Of a stretch of DNA of 64,000 nt, positions 8,368-16,265 are shown piece by piece. The notes under the pieces are model-generated. The model did no database searches and was not told where the DNA came from. It worked only from the letters and a program-made list of their open reading frames with translations. The translations under genes were made by a program, and so were the position numbers. How positions within the stretch are numbered: the stretch's first letter is position 1; each line of letters begins with the position of its first letter. Source of the stretch: Luteibacter jiangsuensis (lineage in GTDB: Bacteria > Pseudomonadota > Gammaproteobacteria > Xanthomonadales > Rhodanobacteraceae); contig NZ_JAUSSK010000003.1 in NCBI RefSeq assembly GCF_030812295.1, positions 124,001-188,000 of the forward strand, read 5' to 3'.

Positions 8368-9180
8368 TCAACCTCCGAAGACGCGCTTGAGGAAGCCCTT
8401 CTTGACCGGCTCTAGGAAGCGAAGCGGACGCTCTTCGCCGAGGATGCGGGCGACGGTGTCCTTGTAGGCGGCGCCGGCGTTCGAGTTGTCGTCGAGGATC
8501 ACCGGTACGCCGGCGTTGGACGCGGCGAGCACGTTTTCCGACTCCGGGATGACGCCGACCACGGAGATGCCGAGGATCTCCTCGACGTCCTTGACGCTGA
8601 GCATCTCGCCGGCTTCGACGCGGTTGGGGTTGTAACGGGTGAGCAGCAGGTGCTGCTTGATCGGCGCTTCACCCTTTTCGGCGCGGCGGGTCTTGCTCGA
8701 GAGCAGGCCGAGGATGCGGTCCGAGTCGCGCACGGAGGAGACTTCCGGGTTGACCACGACCACGGCGTGATCGGCGAAGTACATCGCCAGGTGCGCGCCC
8801 TTCTCGATGCCGGCCGGCGAGTCGCAGACGACGAAATCGAAGTTTTCCTTCGCCAGTTCGTCGAGAACTTTCTCGACGCCTTCCTGGGTCAGGGCGTCCT
8901 TGTCGCGCGTTTGCGAGGCGGCGAGCACGAAGAGGTTCTCGTGGCGCTTGTCCTTGATCAGCGACTGCTTGAGGGTGGCTTCGCCGTGCACGACATTGAC
9001 GAAGTCGTACACCACGCGGCGCTCGCAACCCATGATGAGGTCGAGGTTGCGCAAGCCGACGTCGAAGTCGATGACGGCCACCTTCTTGCCCTGCATGGCG
9101 AGGCCGGTGGCGAGGGAGGCGCTGGTGGTGGTCTTGCCGACTCCGCCCTTGCCCGAGGTGACGACGATGATTTCAGTCAA
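8368..9180 (-). CDS. minD: Septum-site-determining ATPase MinD
   Basis: 270 residues, the normal length. A deviant Walker A motif [10 protein letters not shown] sits at residues 9-18 with the signature Lys11, followed by [13 protein letters not shown] and the switch CDSPAGIE. The C-terminal amphipathic helix ([16 protein letters not shown]) anchors the ATP-bound dimer to the membrane. It recruits MinC to block Z rings at the poles and is released by MinE. It lies between minC (37 bases upstream) and minE (2 bases downstream). Confidence 0.97.
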   Translation of the reverse strand: MTEIIVVTSGKGGVGKTTTSASLATGLAMQGKKVAVIDFDVGLRNLDLIMGCERRVVYDFVNVVHGEATLKQSLIKDKRHENLFVLAASQTRDKDALTQEGVEKVLDELAKENFDFVVCDSPAGIEKGAHLAMYFADHAVVVVNPEVSSVRDSDRILGLLSSKTRRAEKGEAPIKQHLLLTRYNPNRVEAGEMLSVKDVEEILGISVVGVIPESENVLAASNAGVPVILDDNSNAGAAYKDTVARILGEERPLRFLEPVKKGFLKRVFGG

Positions 9181-9217
9181 GAGATGTCTCCGAGTGTTGC
9201 CAGCGACGGCGGCTGCG

Positions 9218-9991
9218 TCACAGCCGCGCGATCATGAGTTTTCCATTGTCGAGCCAGCATTGCACGGGCTGGCCTTCGAATTCCTTGGGCATGTCTTCGA
9301 ATACGCGGTAGTGCCCGGCGATCGCGACCAGTTCGGCGCGGAAGTCGGAACAATAGATGCGTGCGGATTCGTCACCCTGCGCGCCGGCCATGGCGCGGCC
9401 ACGCAGGCTGCCGTAGATGTGGATGGAACCGTCGGCGATCACCTCGGCGCCGTTGGCGACGGTGGCGGTCACCACGAGGTCGCGGTCGCGGGCGTAGACC
9501 TGCTGGCCGGAGCGCACGGTGCTGCCGCCGTGGTGCTGCGCGGTGACGGTGCCGCCGCTTTCGACGGCGGGCTCGGCCGGCGCCGTGCCACGCTTGGGTT
9601 CCGCCCGGGTTCTGGCGGGCTCGGCCGGCGGCGTTTCGCCCTGGCCGGGCTCGTACTGCGCGCGGAACTTGGCGATCAGGGGCAGGCCCATGCGCTCGGC
9701 GAGGGCTTCGGTCTCGCTGGTGCCGTAGGCGATGCCCACGGGCAGCATGCCGGCGCTGCGGATGGCTTCGAGCAGGGCGTCGACCATGCCGTCGTCCGGC
9801 AGCTTCGAAAGATGCGAGAGATCGAGCACCACCGCGGCGCGGGAGAACATCTGCGGCGCGGCGCGCACGCGGCGCTCCAGTTCCTCCACCAGGGCGGCGG
9901 CGTCGACGCGGCGCACCCGCACGCAGGCGATGCCGACCTGGCCGAAGCGCAGGTCGCAGGCCGCTTCGAGGGATTCGGCGCGGGCGCTCAC
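9218..9991 (-). CDS. minC: Septum-site-determining protein MinC
   Basis: A 257-residue FtsZ inhibitor. The N-domain (about residues 1-105) and the C-terminal beta-helix (about 150-257) are joined by a Pro/Ala/Glu-rich linker (PPAEPARTRAEPKRGTAPAE). The C-domain shows GGSTVRSGQQVYARDRDLVV and DGSIHIYGSLRGRAMAG, the repeats that bind MinD and FtsZ. The GTG start at 9991 overlaps the stop of the upstream acetyltransferase by 4 bases (GTGA), which implies translational coupling. Confidence 0.94.
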   Translation of the reverse strand: MSARAESLEAACDLRFGQVGIACVRVRRVDAAALVEELERRVRAAPQMFSRAAVVLDLSHLSKLPDDGMVDALLEAIRSAGMLPVGIAYGTSETEALAERMGLPLIAKFRAQYEPGQGETPPAEPARTRAEPKRGTAPAEPAVESGGTVTAQHHGGSTVRSGQQVYARDRDLVVTATVANGAEVIADGSIHIYGSLRGRAMAGAQGDESARIYCSDFRAELVAIAGHYRVFEDMPKEFEGQPVQCWLDNGKLMIARL

Positions 9992-10584
9992 GCGGCCACC
10001 CCTGCGCTGTCGATCGGACGGCGGCGTTCGGCCAGCCATTCCACGGCGGGCAGGCCACCCTGTTCTAGGTAGCGCTCGCGCACGAAGGGAAAACTGGGCA
10101 GCTCGCGGGCGAGCAGGCTCACCTTGGGCCCGGTACGGCCCATTTTCTGCTGGCCGACTTCCTGGAAGCCCATGGTGCCGTGGAACAGCACGGTCTGGTC
10201 GTTGCGTGGTTCGAGGAAGACCTCGCAGGTCAAAAGTGGCACACGTACCTCGGCATAGCTCTGCACATCGCAATAAAAGATCCGGCCCAGCCCATGGCCG
10301 CGCGATTCGGACGCGATCACGATGCGATCGATGTACACGAAGCTTTCGTAATGGGCCTGGAACCAGCGGAAGTTCGGGCTGTCGTATTCGGCGTCGGGAC
10401 GCATGGCGATCAGGAAACCGAGGATGCGGCCATCCTGTTCGGCGACACGGAAGTAGTGGGCGATTTCGTAAAGGTGGCGCAGGCGGGCGAGGTCCGTGGC
10501 GAGGATGCCGGTGCCTGCCTCGTTGTTGAGTGCCAGCACGGCATCCAGGTCGTGCTCGCACACGTCGCGGATGGCAAGGGCCAT
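9988..10584 (-). CDS. GNAT-family N-acetyltransferase upstream of minC
   Basis: A 198-residue protein with the GNAT layout: N-terminal IRDVCEHDLDAVLALNNEAG, a central strand YIDRIVIASESRGHGLGRIFYCDV holding the acetyl-CoA pyrophosphate loop (RGHGLG), and a late HGTMGFQEVGQQ block. The substrate is unknown. GGAGCAACG precedes ATG 10584. The gene is the first of the min operon and its stop overlaps the minC start, so the two are likely co-translated. A link between acetylation and division placement is speculative. Confidence 0.85.
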   Translation of the reverse strand: MALAIRDVCEHDLDAVLALNNEAGTGILATDLARLRHLYEIAHYFRVAEQDGRILGFLIAMRPDAEYDSPNFRWFQAHYESFVYIDRIVIASESRGHGLGRIFYCDVQSYAEVRVPLLTCEVFLEPRNDQTVLFHGTMGFQEVGQQKMGRTGPKVSLLARELPSFPFVRERYLEQGGLPAVEWLAERRRPIDSAGVAA

Positions 10585-10775
10585 TCGTTGCTCCGCTTGA
10601 GTGTTCTGGAAAAAGACGACCCCCGGGCCGTCGAATGCGCGGCATTATGGCACGCTCCGGCCTCGCCGGGGAGCGCCGTGTGGATGTAAAACCGTTGTAA
10701 AGCCGGTGTTTGCCGTGGGCGAGCACGTGACTTCAGTCAGGTGGTGCGGACCGCGTGAAGCCCTATGATGCGGGC

Positions 10776-12041
10776 ATGTCCAAGGTCCAGTTCAATCACG
10801 TCCGCCTGCTCAGGTACGCCACGTACTTCGTCTTCCTGTGCGTTGGGCTGCCGCTGTCGATGCAGCGCGCCGGCCATGAGCCCGGGCAGATCGGCGATGT
10901 GGCGTTGCTGTCGTGGACGGCCTGCTACCTCGTCTTCGGGCTGGTGTACTGGCTGCTCACCCGCAACCTCGGTTCGCGCGTGGATGGCGCGACCCGGGTG
11001 GCCGTGCTGGTGATCCTCACGGGTACCGCGCTGGCGATCGGCGTGCTGAGCAAGAGCGGCGTGGCGGCCCTGCTGCTGATCATCGTGGCGACGGTGGTGC
11101 CCTGGCTGGTAAGCCTGCCGATGGGCATCGCCTGGATGGTCGTGGCCCACCTGGCCCTCGTTCCGGTGTTCCTGGAGGTGCCGGGCTTTTCGTTCATCCA
11201 GTCGTTGATGCAGGCCTGCCTGTATTTCGGCTTCTCGGCCCTGGTCTTCATCACCTCGATGGTCGCCAGCCAGCAGGCCGACGAGCGGGAGGAGTTGCGC
11301 CGGTTGAACTCGGAACTGCGCGCCACCCGAGCCTTGCTGGCGGAATCCACCCGCATCGCGGAGCGGATGCGCATCGCCCGGGACCTGCACGACCTGGTCG
11401 GCCACCACCTCACGGCCCTCAGCCTGAACCTGGAAGTGGCCAGCCACCTGACCAACGACACCGCCCGCGAGCACGTGCTGAAGGCACAGAGCACGGCCAA
11501 GCAATTGTTGGCGGATGTCCGCGAAGTGGTGAGCGAACTGCGCCAGGACGATGCCATCGACCTCACCCAGGCCTTGCGCAGCCTCACGGAAGGAGTGCCC
11601 GGCCTCGACGTGCGGCTGAGCGTACCGCCACGCTTCGGTGTCGAGGACCCGCGCCGCGCGCAGATGTTGCTGCGCTGCGTGCAGGAAATCCTCACCAACA
11701 CCGTGCGCCACGCCAACGCGCGCCACCTGTGGCTCACCTTCCGCCATACCGGCCCGGACGAACTCTGTCTCGATGCCCGCGACGATGGCCGCGGTAGTGG
11801 CGAGTTCCGCCCGGGCAACGGTCTCACCGGCATGCGCGAGCGCCTGGCCGAGTTCGGCGGCAGCGTCACCTTTCGTACCGACCCCGCCGGCGGTTTCGCG
11901 CTTACCGCGCGCCTGCCGCTGGGCGAGGAATCCACCCTGGCGCACGCGCCGCCGAGGCCCGTTCTCGATCCCTTGCTCGACGACGAGCCCAGCGATGCGT
12001 CGCGTGCCAAACTCTCCGTTCCTTCCGAGGATCTCCCATGA
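10776..12041 (+). CDS. Sensor histidine kinase (HisKA_3/NarL type)
   Basis: About 421 residues with five or six N-terminal membrane helices (to about residue 165), a short coiled linker, the phospho-acceptor segment RMRIARDLHDLVGHH (His about 205) and a C-terminal ATPase domain with LTNTVRHANA, DDGRGSGEF and GNGLTGMRERL. The protein autophosphorylates on His and passes the phosphate to the response regulator whose gene overlaps by 4 bases. No extracellular sensor domain is evident, so the signal is probably sensed in or near the membrane. ATG 10776 is preferred to the GTG at 10755. A TATGAT box at 10763-10768 lies so close to the ATG that a leaderless transcript is possible. The stimulus is unknown. 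Confidence 0.9.
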   Translation: MSKVQFNHVRLLRYATYFVFLCVGLPLSMQRAGHEPGQIGDVALLSWTACYLVFGLVYWLLTRNLGSRVDGATRVAVLVILTGTALAIGVLSKSGVAALLLIIVATVVPWLVSLPMGIAWMVVAHLALVPVFLEVPGFSFIQSLMQACLYFGFSALVFITSMVASQQADEREELRRLNSELRATRALLAESTRIAERMRIARDLHDLVGHHLTALSLNLEVASHLTNDTAREHVLKAQSTAKQLLADVREVVSELRQDDAIDLTQALRSLTEGVPGLDVRLSVPPRFGVEDPRRAQMLLRCVQEILTNTVRHANARHLWLTFRHTGPDELCLDARDDGRGSGEFRPGNGLTGMRERLAEFGGSVTFRTDPAGGFALTARLPLGEESTLAHAPPRPVLDPLLDDEPSDASRAKLSVPSEDLP

Positions 12042-12679
12042 TCTCCGTCTGCCTAGTCGACGATCAGAACCTGGTTCGCCAGGGCATTCGTTCCCTGCTC
12101 GACCTCGCCGGCGACATTCGTGTCGTCGCGGAATGCGCCGATGGCGCGCAGGCGGTGCAGACCATTCCCCAGGTGCGGCCTGACGTGGTCCTGCTCGACC
12201 TGCGCATGCCGAACATGAGCGGCCTCGAGGTGCTCCAGGCCCTGGGTGGACGTAACGAACTGCCGCCGACCATCATCCTCACCACCTTCGACGACGACCA
12301 GCTGGTGCTGGCCGGCCTGAAGGCGGGCGCGCGCGGCTATCTCCTCAAGGATGTGTCGCTCGACCAGCTGGTGGAGGCCGTACGCACCGTCGCGGCAGGT
12401 GGTTCGCTGGTGGCGCCCATGGTGACCCAGCGGCTCCTGGCCGGCGTGGGCCGGATCCAGAACCAGTTCTCCAGCCTGGAGCAGCCCGATCCGCTCACCG
12501 AACGTGAGACCGAGATCCTGCGGCTGCTCTCTGGCGGCTACAGCAACAAGGAGATCGCCAATTCCCTGCGGGTGGCCGAGGGCACGGTGAAGAACCACGT
12601 CTCCAATATCCTTTCGAAGCTGGGCGTCCGCGACCGTACCCGCGCCGTCCTGAAGGCCCTGGAGCTGGGAATCGTCTGA
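12038..12679 (+). CDS. LuxR/NarL-family response regulator
   Basis: 213 residues. The receiver domain has acidic Asp8/Asp9, the phosphorylation site Asp54 in VVLLDLRMPN, Thr at LTTFDDD and Lys104 in YLLKDVS. The C-terminal LuxR-type helix-turn-helix (about 145-205) reads LTERETEILRLLSGGYSNKEIANSL then VAEGTVKNHVSNILSKLGV. It is the partner of the kinase immediately upstream (ATGA overlap). Targets are not visible here. Confidence 0.94.
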   Translation: MISVCLVDDQNLVRQGIRSLLDLAGDIRVVAECADGAQAVQTIPQVRPDVVLLDLRMPNMSGLEVLQALGGRNELPPTIILTTFDDDQLVLAGLKAGARGYLLKDVSLDQLVEAVRTVAAGGSLVAPMVTQRLLAGVGRIQNQFSSLEQPDPLTERETEILRLLSGGYSNKEIANSLRVAEGTVKNHVSNILSKLGVRDRTRAVLKALELGIV

Positions 12680-12907
12680 GTCCGCGCTGACCGTTCGGTA
12701 CGAAGCCCGCCACTCCGGCCGAAAATCCGCTTGTGCGCGCTTGCGAAAAAGGGCAGGGGACCCAATGGCGTTCGCCGTCGCGAGCAAGTACCATCGGCTC
12801 TTTCGGCGCGGGCGAACCCCTGCCACGGGCCGATTCTTCAGGGGTGAGCGCACGGCGTCCATGGCCGCGCGTGGAACCTGTTCGTAAGACGTTCGGAGAA
12901 CCGTGGA
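12680..12907. other. Intergenic region before SRPBCC gene
   Basis: These 228 bases hold no gene I can support. The end carries GGAG before ATG 12908. No clear terminator for the two-component operon or promoter box was found. Confidence 0.3.
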
Positions 12908-14272
12908 ATGACGCGTCTGTTAGAATTTATTGTCGCCCTCGTCATCGTCGCCGTACTCGGTGTCGTGGTCGGCGTAGCTATGCCCTCGACTGGACATGTC
13001 GAGCGCGAAATGCTGATCAGCAAGGACTTGCGTCAGGTTTACGACGTTTTCAGCAACTTCCGCCGCTTCCCTGACTACACCGTACTGCGGTCGTTCGACC
13101 CCAAGGTGCAGTTCGAGTTGTCCGGCAAGGCCTATGGCCCGGGCGCCAAGATCGCCTGGAAGGCCGGCGACCCCAAGGTCGGCGACGGCTCGCTGGAGAT
13201 CGCCTCGATCGATCCGGGCTTTGCCCAGATCTCCGATGCGGGAAAAGGCACCATCGTCTGGAACCTCGACAACGCCTGGCGTGGTGAGGACAAGAAGTTC
13301 ACCATCAAACTCGAGCGTACCGGCCGCAGCCAGAAGCTCGTGAAGGTGAACTGGTCGTACGATGTCTCGTACGGCTTCAACCTGATCAGCCGCTTCTCCA
13401 ATCTCTATATCCACGGCGATCCGGACGCGCTGATCCAGTTCAGCCTGTCCAACCTGCAGAACCTGATGGCGGCGATCCCGAACATCGACTACAACAAGAT
13501 GGTGCCGTCGATCGCGGACCAGCCTGCCAAGCCGATCCTGTTCGTCTCCACCACCGCACCGCGCACGCTCGACGACGTCGACACCGCGTCGGACAAGGCG
13601 ATGGCCGAGATCCAGGCCGCGGCGAAGAAGCTGGGCGTGAACATCGTCAGTCCGCGCATCACCTTCACCACGAACTGGGGCGACCAGAACTACACGTTCG
13701 ATGTCGCCGCCGAGATCGATTCGACCACGCTGAAGCTCAACGGCCAGGATGTCGAGATCACCGCCGCCCAGCGTCCGTCGCTCGACGCCGCCGCGCCGGC
13801 CGAGGCGTCGACCGCCGCCGCGCCCGCCGCCGCCGATTCGGCTGCGCCGGGCAGCAAGGACAAGTACGGCCGCATCATCGTCGACGGCAACGTCAAGGCC
13901 GTGCTCGCCTTTGGTGGCAAGGCCCTCAAGGCCGAGTGGAACGGCACCGGTGCCGGCCTGCCGCAGACCCGCCAGATGCTGGCGGCCTACTCGCAGACCC
14001 ACGGCTACAAGTACGACGACGTGACCTACCGCGCCTACGACATCCAGGTGAAGGCGCCGGTGAACAACAAGGGCACGATCGAGGGCTACGACGAGCAGAA
14101 GTTCGAGATCTACCTGCCGCTGCAGGGCGACGTGCCGGATCAGACCCCGGAACAGGAAGCCGGCATGAAGCAGCCGGGCCTGGAGGAAGCGGCTCCCGCC
14201 GGTTCGTCCTCGGCTCCCGCGCCTGCGGGCACCGCGCCGGCGCCGGCCAGCACGGCCGCCGCGGCGCAGTAA
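12908..14272 (+). CDS. Membrane-anchored SRPBCC (polyketide-cyclase-like) protein
   Basis: A 454-residue protein with one N-terminal membrane helix (residues 5-25). An SRPBCC/START-like domain follows (about 30-190: EMLISKDLRQVYDVFSNFRRFPDY, then YGPGAKIAWKAGDPKVGDG), a fold that binds lipids or hydrophobic ligands. Two later segments resemble each other and GyrI-like effector domains (about 205-280 and 315-410). They are separated by an Ala/Pro/Ser linker, and the protein ends in a low-complexity APAPAGTAPAPAS tail. It is likely anchored with most of the protein in the periplasm. A strong terminator follows the stop. The function is unknown; lipid handling or envelope sensing is possible. 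Confidence 0.75.
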   Translation: MTRLLEFIVALVIVAVLGVVVGVAMPSTGHVEREMLISKDLRQVYDVFSNFRRFPDYTVLRSFDPKVQFELSGKAYGPGAKIAWKAGDPKVGDGSLEIASIDPGFAQISDAGKGTIVWNLDNAWRGEDKKFTIKLERTGRSQKLVKVNWSYDVSYGFNLISRFSNLYIHGDPDALIQFSLSNLQNLMAAIPNIDYNKMVPSIADQPAKPILFVSTTAPRTLDDVDTASDKAMAEIQAAAKKLGVNIVSPRITFTTNWGDQNYTFDVAAEIDSTTLKLNGQDVEITAAQRPSLDAAAPAEASTAAAPAAADSAAPGSKDKYGRIIVDGNVKAVLAFGGKALKAEWNGTGAGLPQTRQMLAAYSQTHGYKYDDVTYRAYDIQVKAPVNNKGTIEGYDEQKFEIYLPLQGDVPDQTPEQEAGMKQPGLEEAAPAGSSSAPAPAGTAPAPASTAAAAQ

Positions 14273-14293
14273 ATCGCGCTGACGCAAAGACGG

Positions 14294-14326
14294 AAAAGCC
14301 CCGCCGGAAACGGCGGGGCTTTTTTA
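14294..14326 (+). terminator. Intrinsic terminator after SRPBCC gene
   Basis: An 11-bp stem (AAGCCCCGCCG / CGGCGGGGCTT) closes a GAAA loop and runs into six T residues, 20 bases after the stop codon. This is a textbook rho-independent terminator. Confidence 0.93.
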
Positions 14327-14369
14327 TGGTCTGTCGTAAGGGGGCCGCTTCGTGCGGGAGCGAATTTCC

Positions 14370-14568
14370 GTGGGAGCGAGTCCCTGTGGGAGCCGCTTCA
14401 GCGGCGATGGGTGCTGGCGAAGGACTGGCCCGCTGCCGCGGGATCGCCGACAAGGTCGGCTCCCACAAGAGCGGGGGCCACAAGAGCAACCTCCATAAGA
14501 GAGGGTCCACCAGAGCAAGCTCCTGCCATTACACGACAGCCCCGGTGGGAGCCGACCCTGTCGGCGAT
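14370..14568. repeat. Cluster of REP-like repeats
   Basis: The 324-base gap 14273-14596 contains the terminator and then at least three REP-like units: GTGGGAGCCGCTTCAGCGGC at 14386-14408 (variant B), an inverted variant A copy at 14443-14466 and a forward variant A copy at 14545-14568. A partial GTGGGAGCGAG lies at 14370. No gene is seen in it. Confidence 0.8.
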
Positions 14569-14596
14569 TCCACAGCTACAGCTACACTGCCAGCCG

Positions 14597-15532
14597 ATGA
14601 TCGAAGCCGAACGACTTACCCGCTGCTATGGCCCGCTGACCGCGGTCGATTCGCTGAGCCTGAGCGCCGAACCGGGACAGGTGCTCGGCCTTCTCGGCCC
14701 CAACGGCGCGGGCAAGTCCACGGCCATGCGCATGATCGCGGGTTTCCTCACGCCCACCTCGGGCACCGCGCGCGTGTGCGGCCACGACGTGCGCAAGGCG
14801 CCCCTCGCGGCCAAGCGTGCCCTGGGCTACCTGCCCGAAGGCGCCCCCAGCTACGGCGAGATGACGATCCGCGAGTTCCTGGTCTTCATGATCCGTGTGC
14901 GCGGACTGGAACGCGATGTCGCGTTTCGACGCTTCGACGAAGTGGTGATGCGGCTGGAATTGGAGGATGTGCTCGAGCAGACCATCGGCACGCTCTCGAA
15001 GGGTCTTCGCCGCCGCGTCGGCCTGGCGCAGGCGATCCTGCACGATCCGCCGGTGCTGATGCTCGACGAACCGACCGACGGCCTCGATCCCAACCAGAAG
15101 CACTCGGTACGCATGTTGATCGACGCGATGGCGCGTGAGCGCACGATCCTCATCTCCACCCATCTGCTCGAAGAAGTGCACGCCCTGTGCAACCGCGTGG
15201 CGATCATCGCCAATGGCCGCTTGCTCGCCGATGCCACGCCGGCGGAACTGGAGGCCCGTTCGCGCTACCACGGCGCGGTTTCCTTCAGCGCCGCGGGCAG
15301 CGCGGTGTCGCGCGAGATGCTGGCGCGCATCCCCAACGTGGCGAACGTGGAAGTCGATCCACTCGACGGCCGGGTCACGGTATTCCCCCGTGCCGGGCAA
15401 CCGATCCTCGACGAGGTACAGGCCTTGTTGCGCACACAGAACCTGGAGGTCTCCGAGATCCAGCTCGAGCGGGGCCGTCTCGACGAGGTCTTCCGGCAGA
15501 TCACCACGCAGCCACGCGGGGCGCAGGCATGA
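14597..15532 (+). CDS. ABC transporter ATP-binding protein (GldA-like)
   Basis: 311 residues with Walker A GPNGAGKST, signature LSKGLRRRVGLAQAI, Walker B PVLMLDEPTDGLDPN and the switch His in ISTHLLEEV. The extra C-terminal domain (about 220-311) is typical of exporter ATPases of the GldA/NatA group. ATG 14597 was chosen by the family N-terminus (MIEAERLTRCYG); a TACACT box lies 8 bases upstream. The stop overlaps the permease start by 4 bases. With the next two genes it forms a GldA-F-G-like set. What is transported is not known. Confidence 0.9.
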   Translation: MIEAERLTRCYGPLTAVDSLSLSAEPGQVLGLLGPNGAGKSTAMRMIAGFLTPTSGTARVCGHDVRKAPLAAKRALGYLPEGAPSYGEMTIREFLVFMIRVRGLERDVAFRRFDEVVMRLELEDVLEQTIGTLSKGLRRRVGLAQAILHDPPVLMLDEPTDGLDPNQKHSVRMLIDAMARERTILISTHLLEEVHALCNRVAIIANGRLLADATPAELEARSRYHGAVSFSAAGSAVSREMLARIPNVANVEVDPLDGRVTVFPRAGQPILDEVQALLRTQNLEVSEIQLERGRLDEVFRQITTQPRGAQA

Positions 15533-16263
15533 GCGCGGTGCTGGCGATCGCGCGACGCGAACTCTGGGGCTACTTCGTCACGCCGGTGGCCTATGTCTTC
15601 ATGGTGATCTTCCTCGTGCTGGCCGGTCTGCTCACCTTCTACACCGGCGATTTCTACGATCGCGGCCTGGCCGACCTGCAGCCGTTCTTCGACATGCATC
15701 CCTGGTTGTACCTCGTGCTGGTCCCGGCGGTGACGATGTCCATGTGGGCCGAGGAGCGCGCGTCCGGGACGCTCGAATTGCTGTTCTCGCTGCCCGTGAC
15801 GATCTCCCAGGCCGTGCTGGGCAAGTTCCTTGCCGCGTGGGCGTTCATCGGTATCTGCCTCGTGCTGACCTTTCCGATCTGGATCACGGTGAACTACCTC
15901 GGTGACCCGGACAACGGCGTCGTCATGGCCGGCTACGTGGGTAGCTGGCTCATGGCCGGCGCCTTCATCGCGATCGGCACCTGTATGTCCACCGCGACCC
16001 GTAGCCAGATCATCGCCTTTATCCTCACCGCCGCGGTCTGCTTCGTGCTTTTGCTCATCGGCCAACCGCAGGTGCTGGATTTCTTCCAGGACTCCGTGCC
16101 ACCCAAGCTGATCGGTGCGATGGGGCAGCTGAGCATCGCGCGGCATGCCAACGCCATCGCGCGGGGCGTGCTCGACCTGCGTGATCTCGTCTACTTCTTC
16201 GCCACGATCACCGCCTGGCTGGCGGCCAGCGTGGTCGTGCTCGACCTGAAGCGGACGCGTTGA
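15529..16263 (+). CDS. ABC-2 type permease (GldF-like)
   Basis: A 244-residue inner-membrane protein with six hydrophobic segments. It begins MSAVLAIARRELWGYFVTPVAYVFM, a common GldF/NosY-type opening with an amphipathic helix before helix 1, and has SMWAEERASGTLELLFSLPV, the ABC-2 permease marker loop. ATGA overlap with the ATPase gene upstream. It provides the membrane part of the same exporter-like complex. Confidence 0.88.
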   Translation: MSAVLAIARRELWGYFVTPVAYVFMVIFLVLAGLLTFYTGDFYDRGLADLQPFFDMHPWLYLVLVPAVTMSMWAEERASGTLELLFSLPVTISQAVLGKFLAAWAFIGICLVLTFPIWITVNYLGDPDNGVVMAGYVGSWLMAGAFIAIGTCMSTATRSQIIAFILTAAVCFVLLLIGQPQVLDFFQDSVPPKLIGAMGQLSIARHANAIARGVLDLRDLVYFFATITAWLAASVVVLDLKRTR

Positions 16264-16265
16264 CG

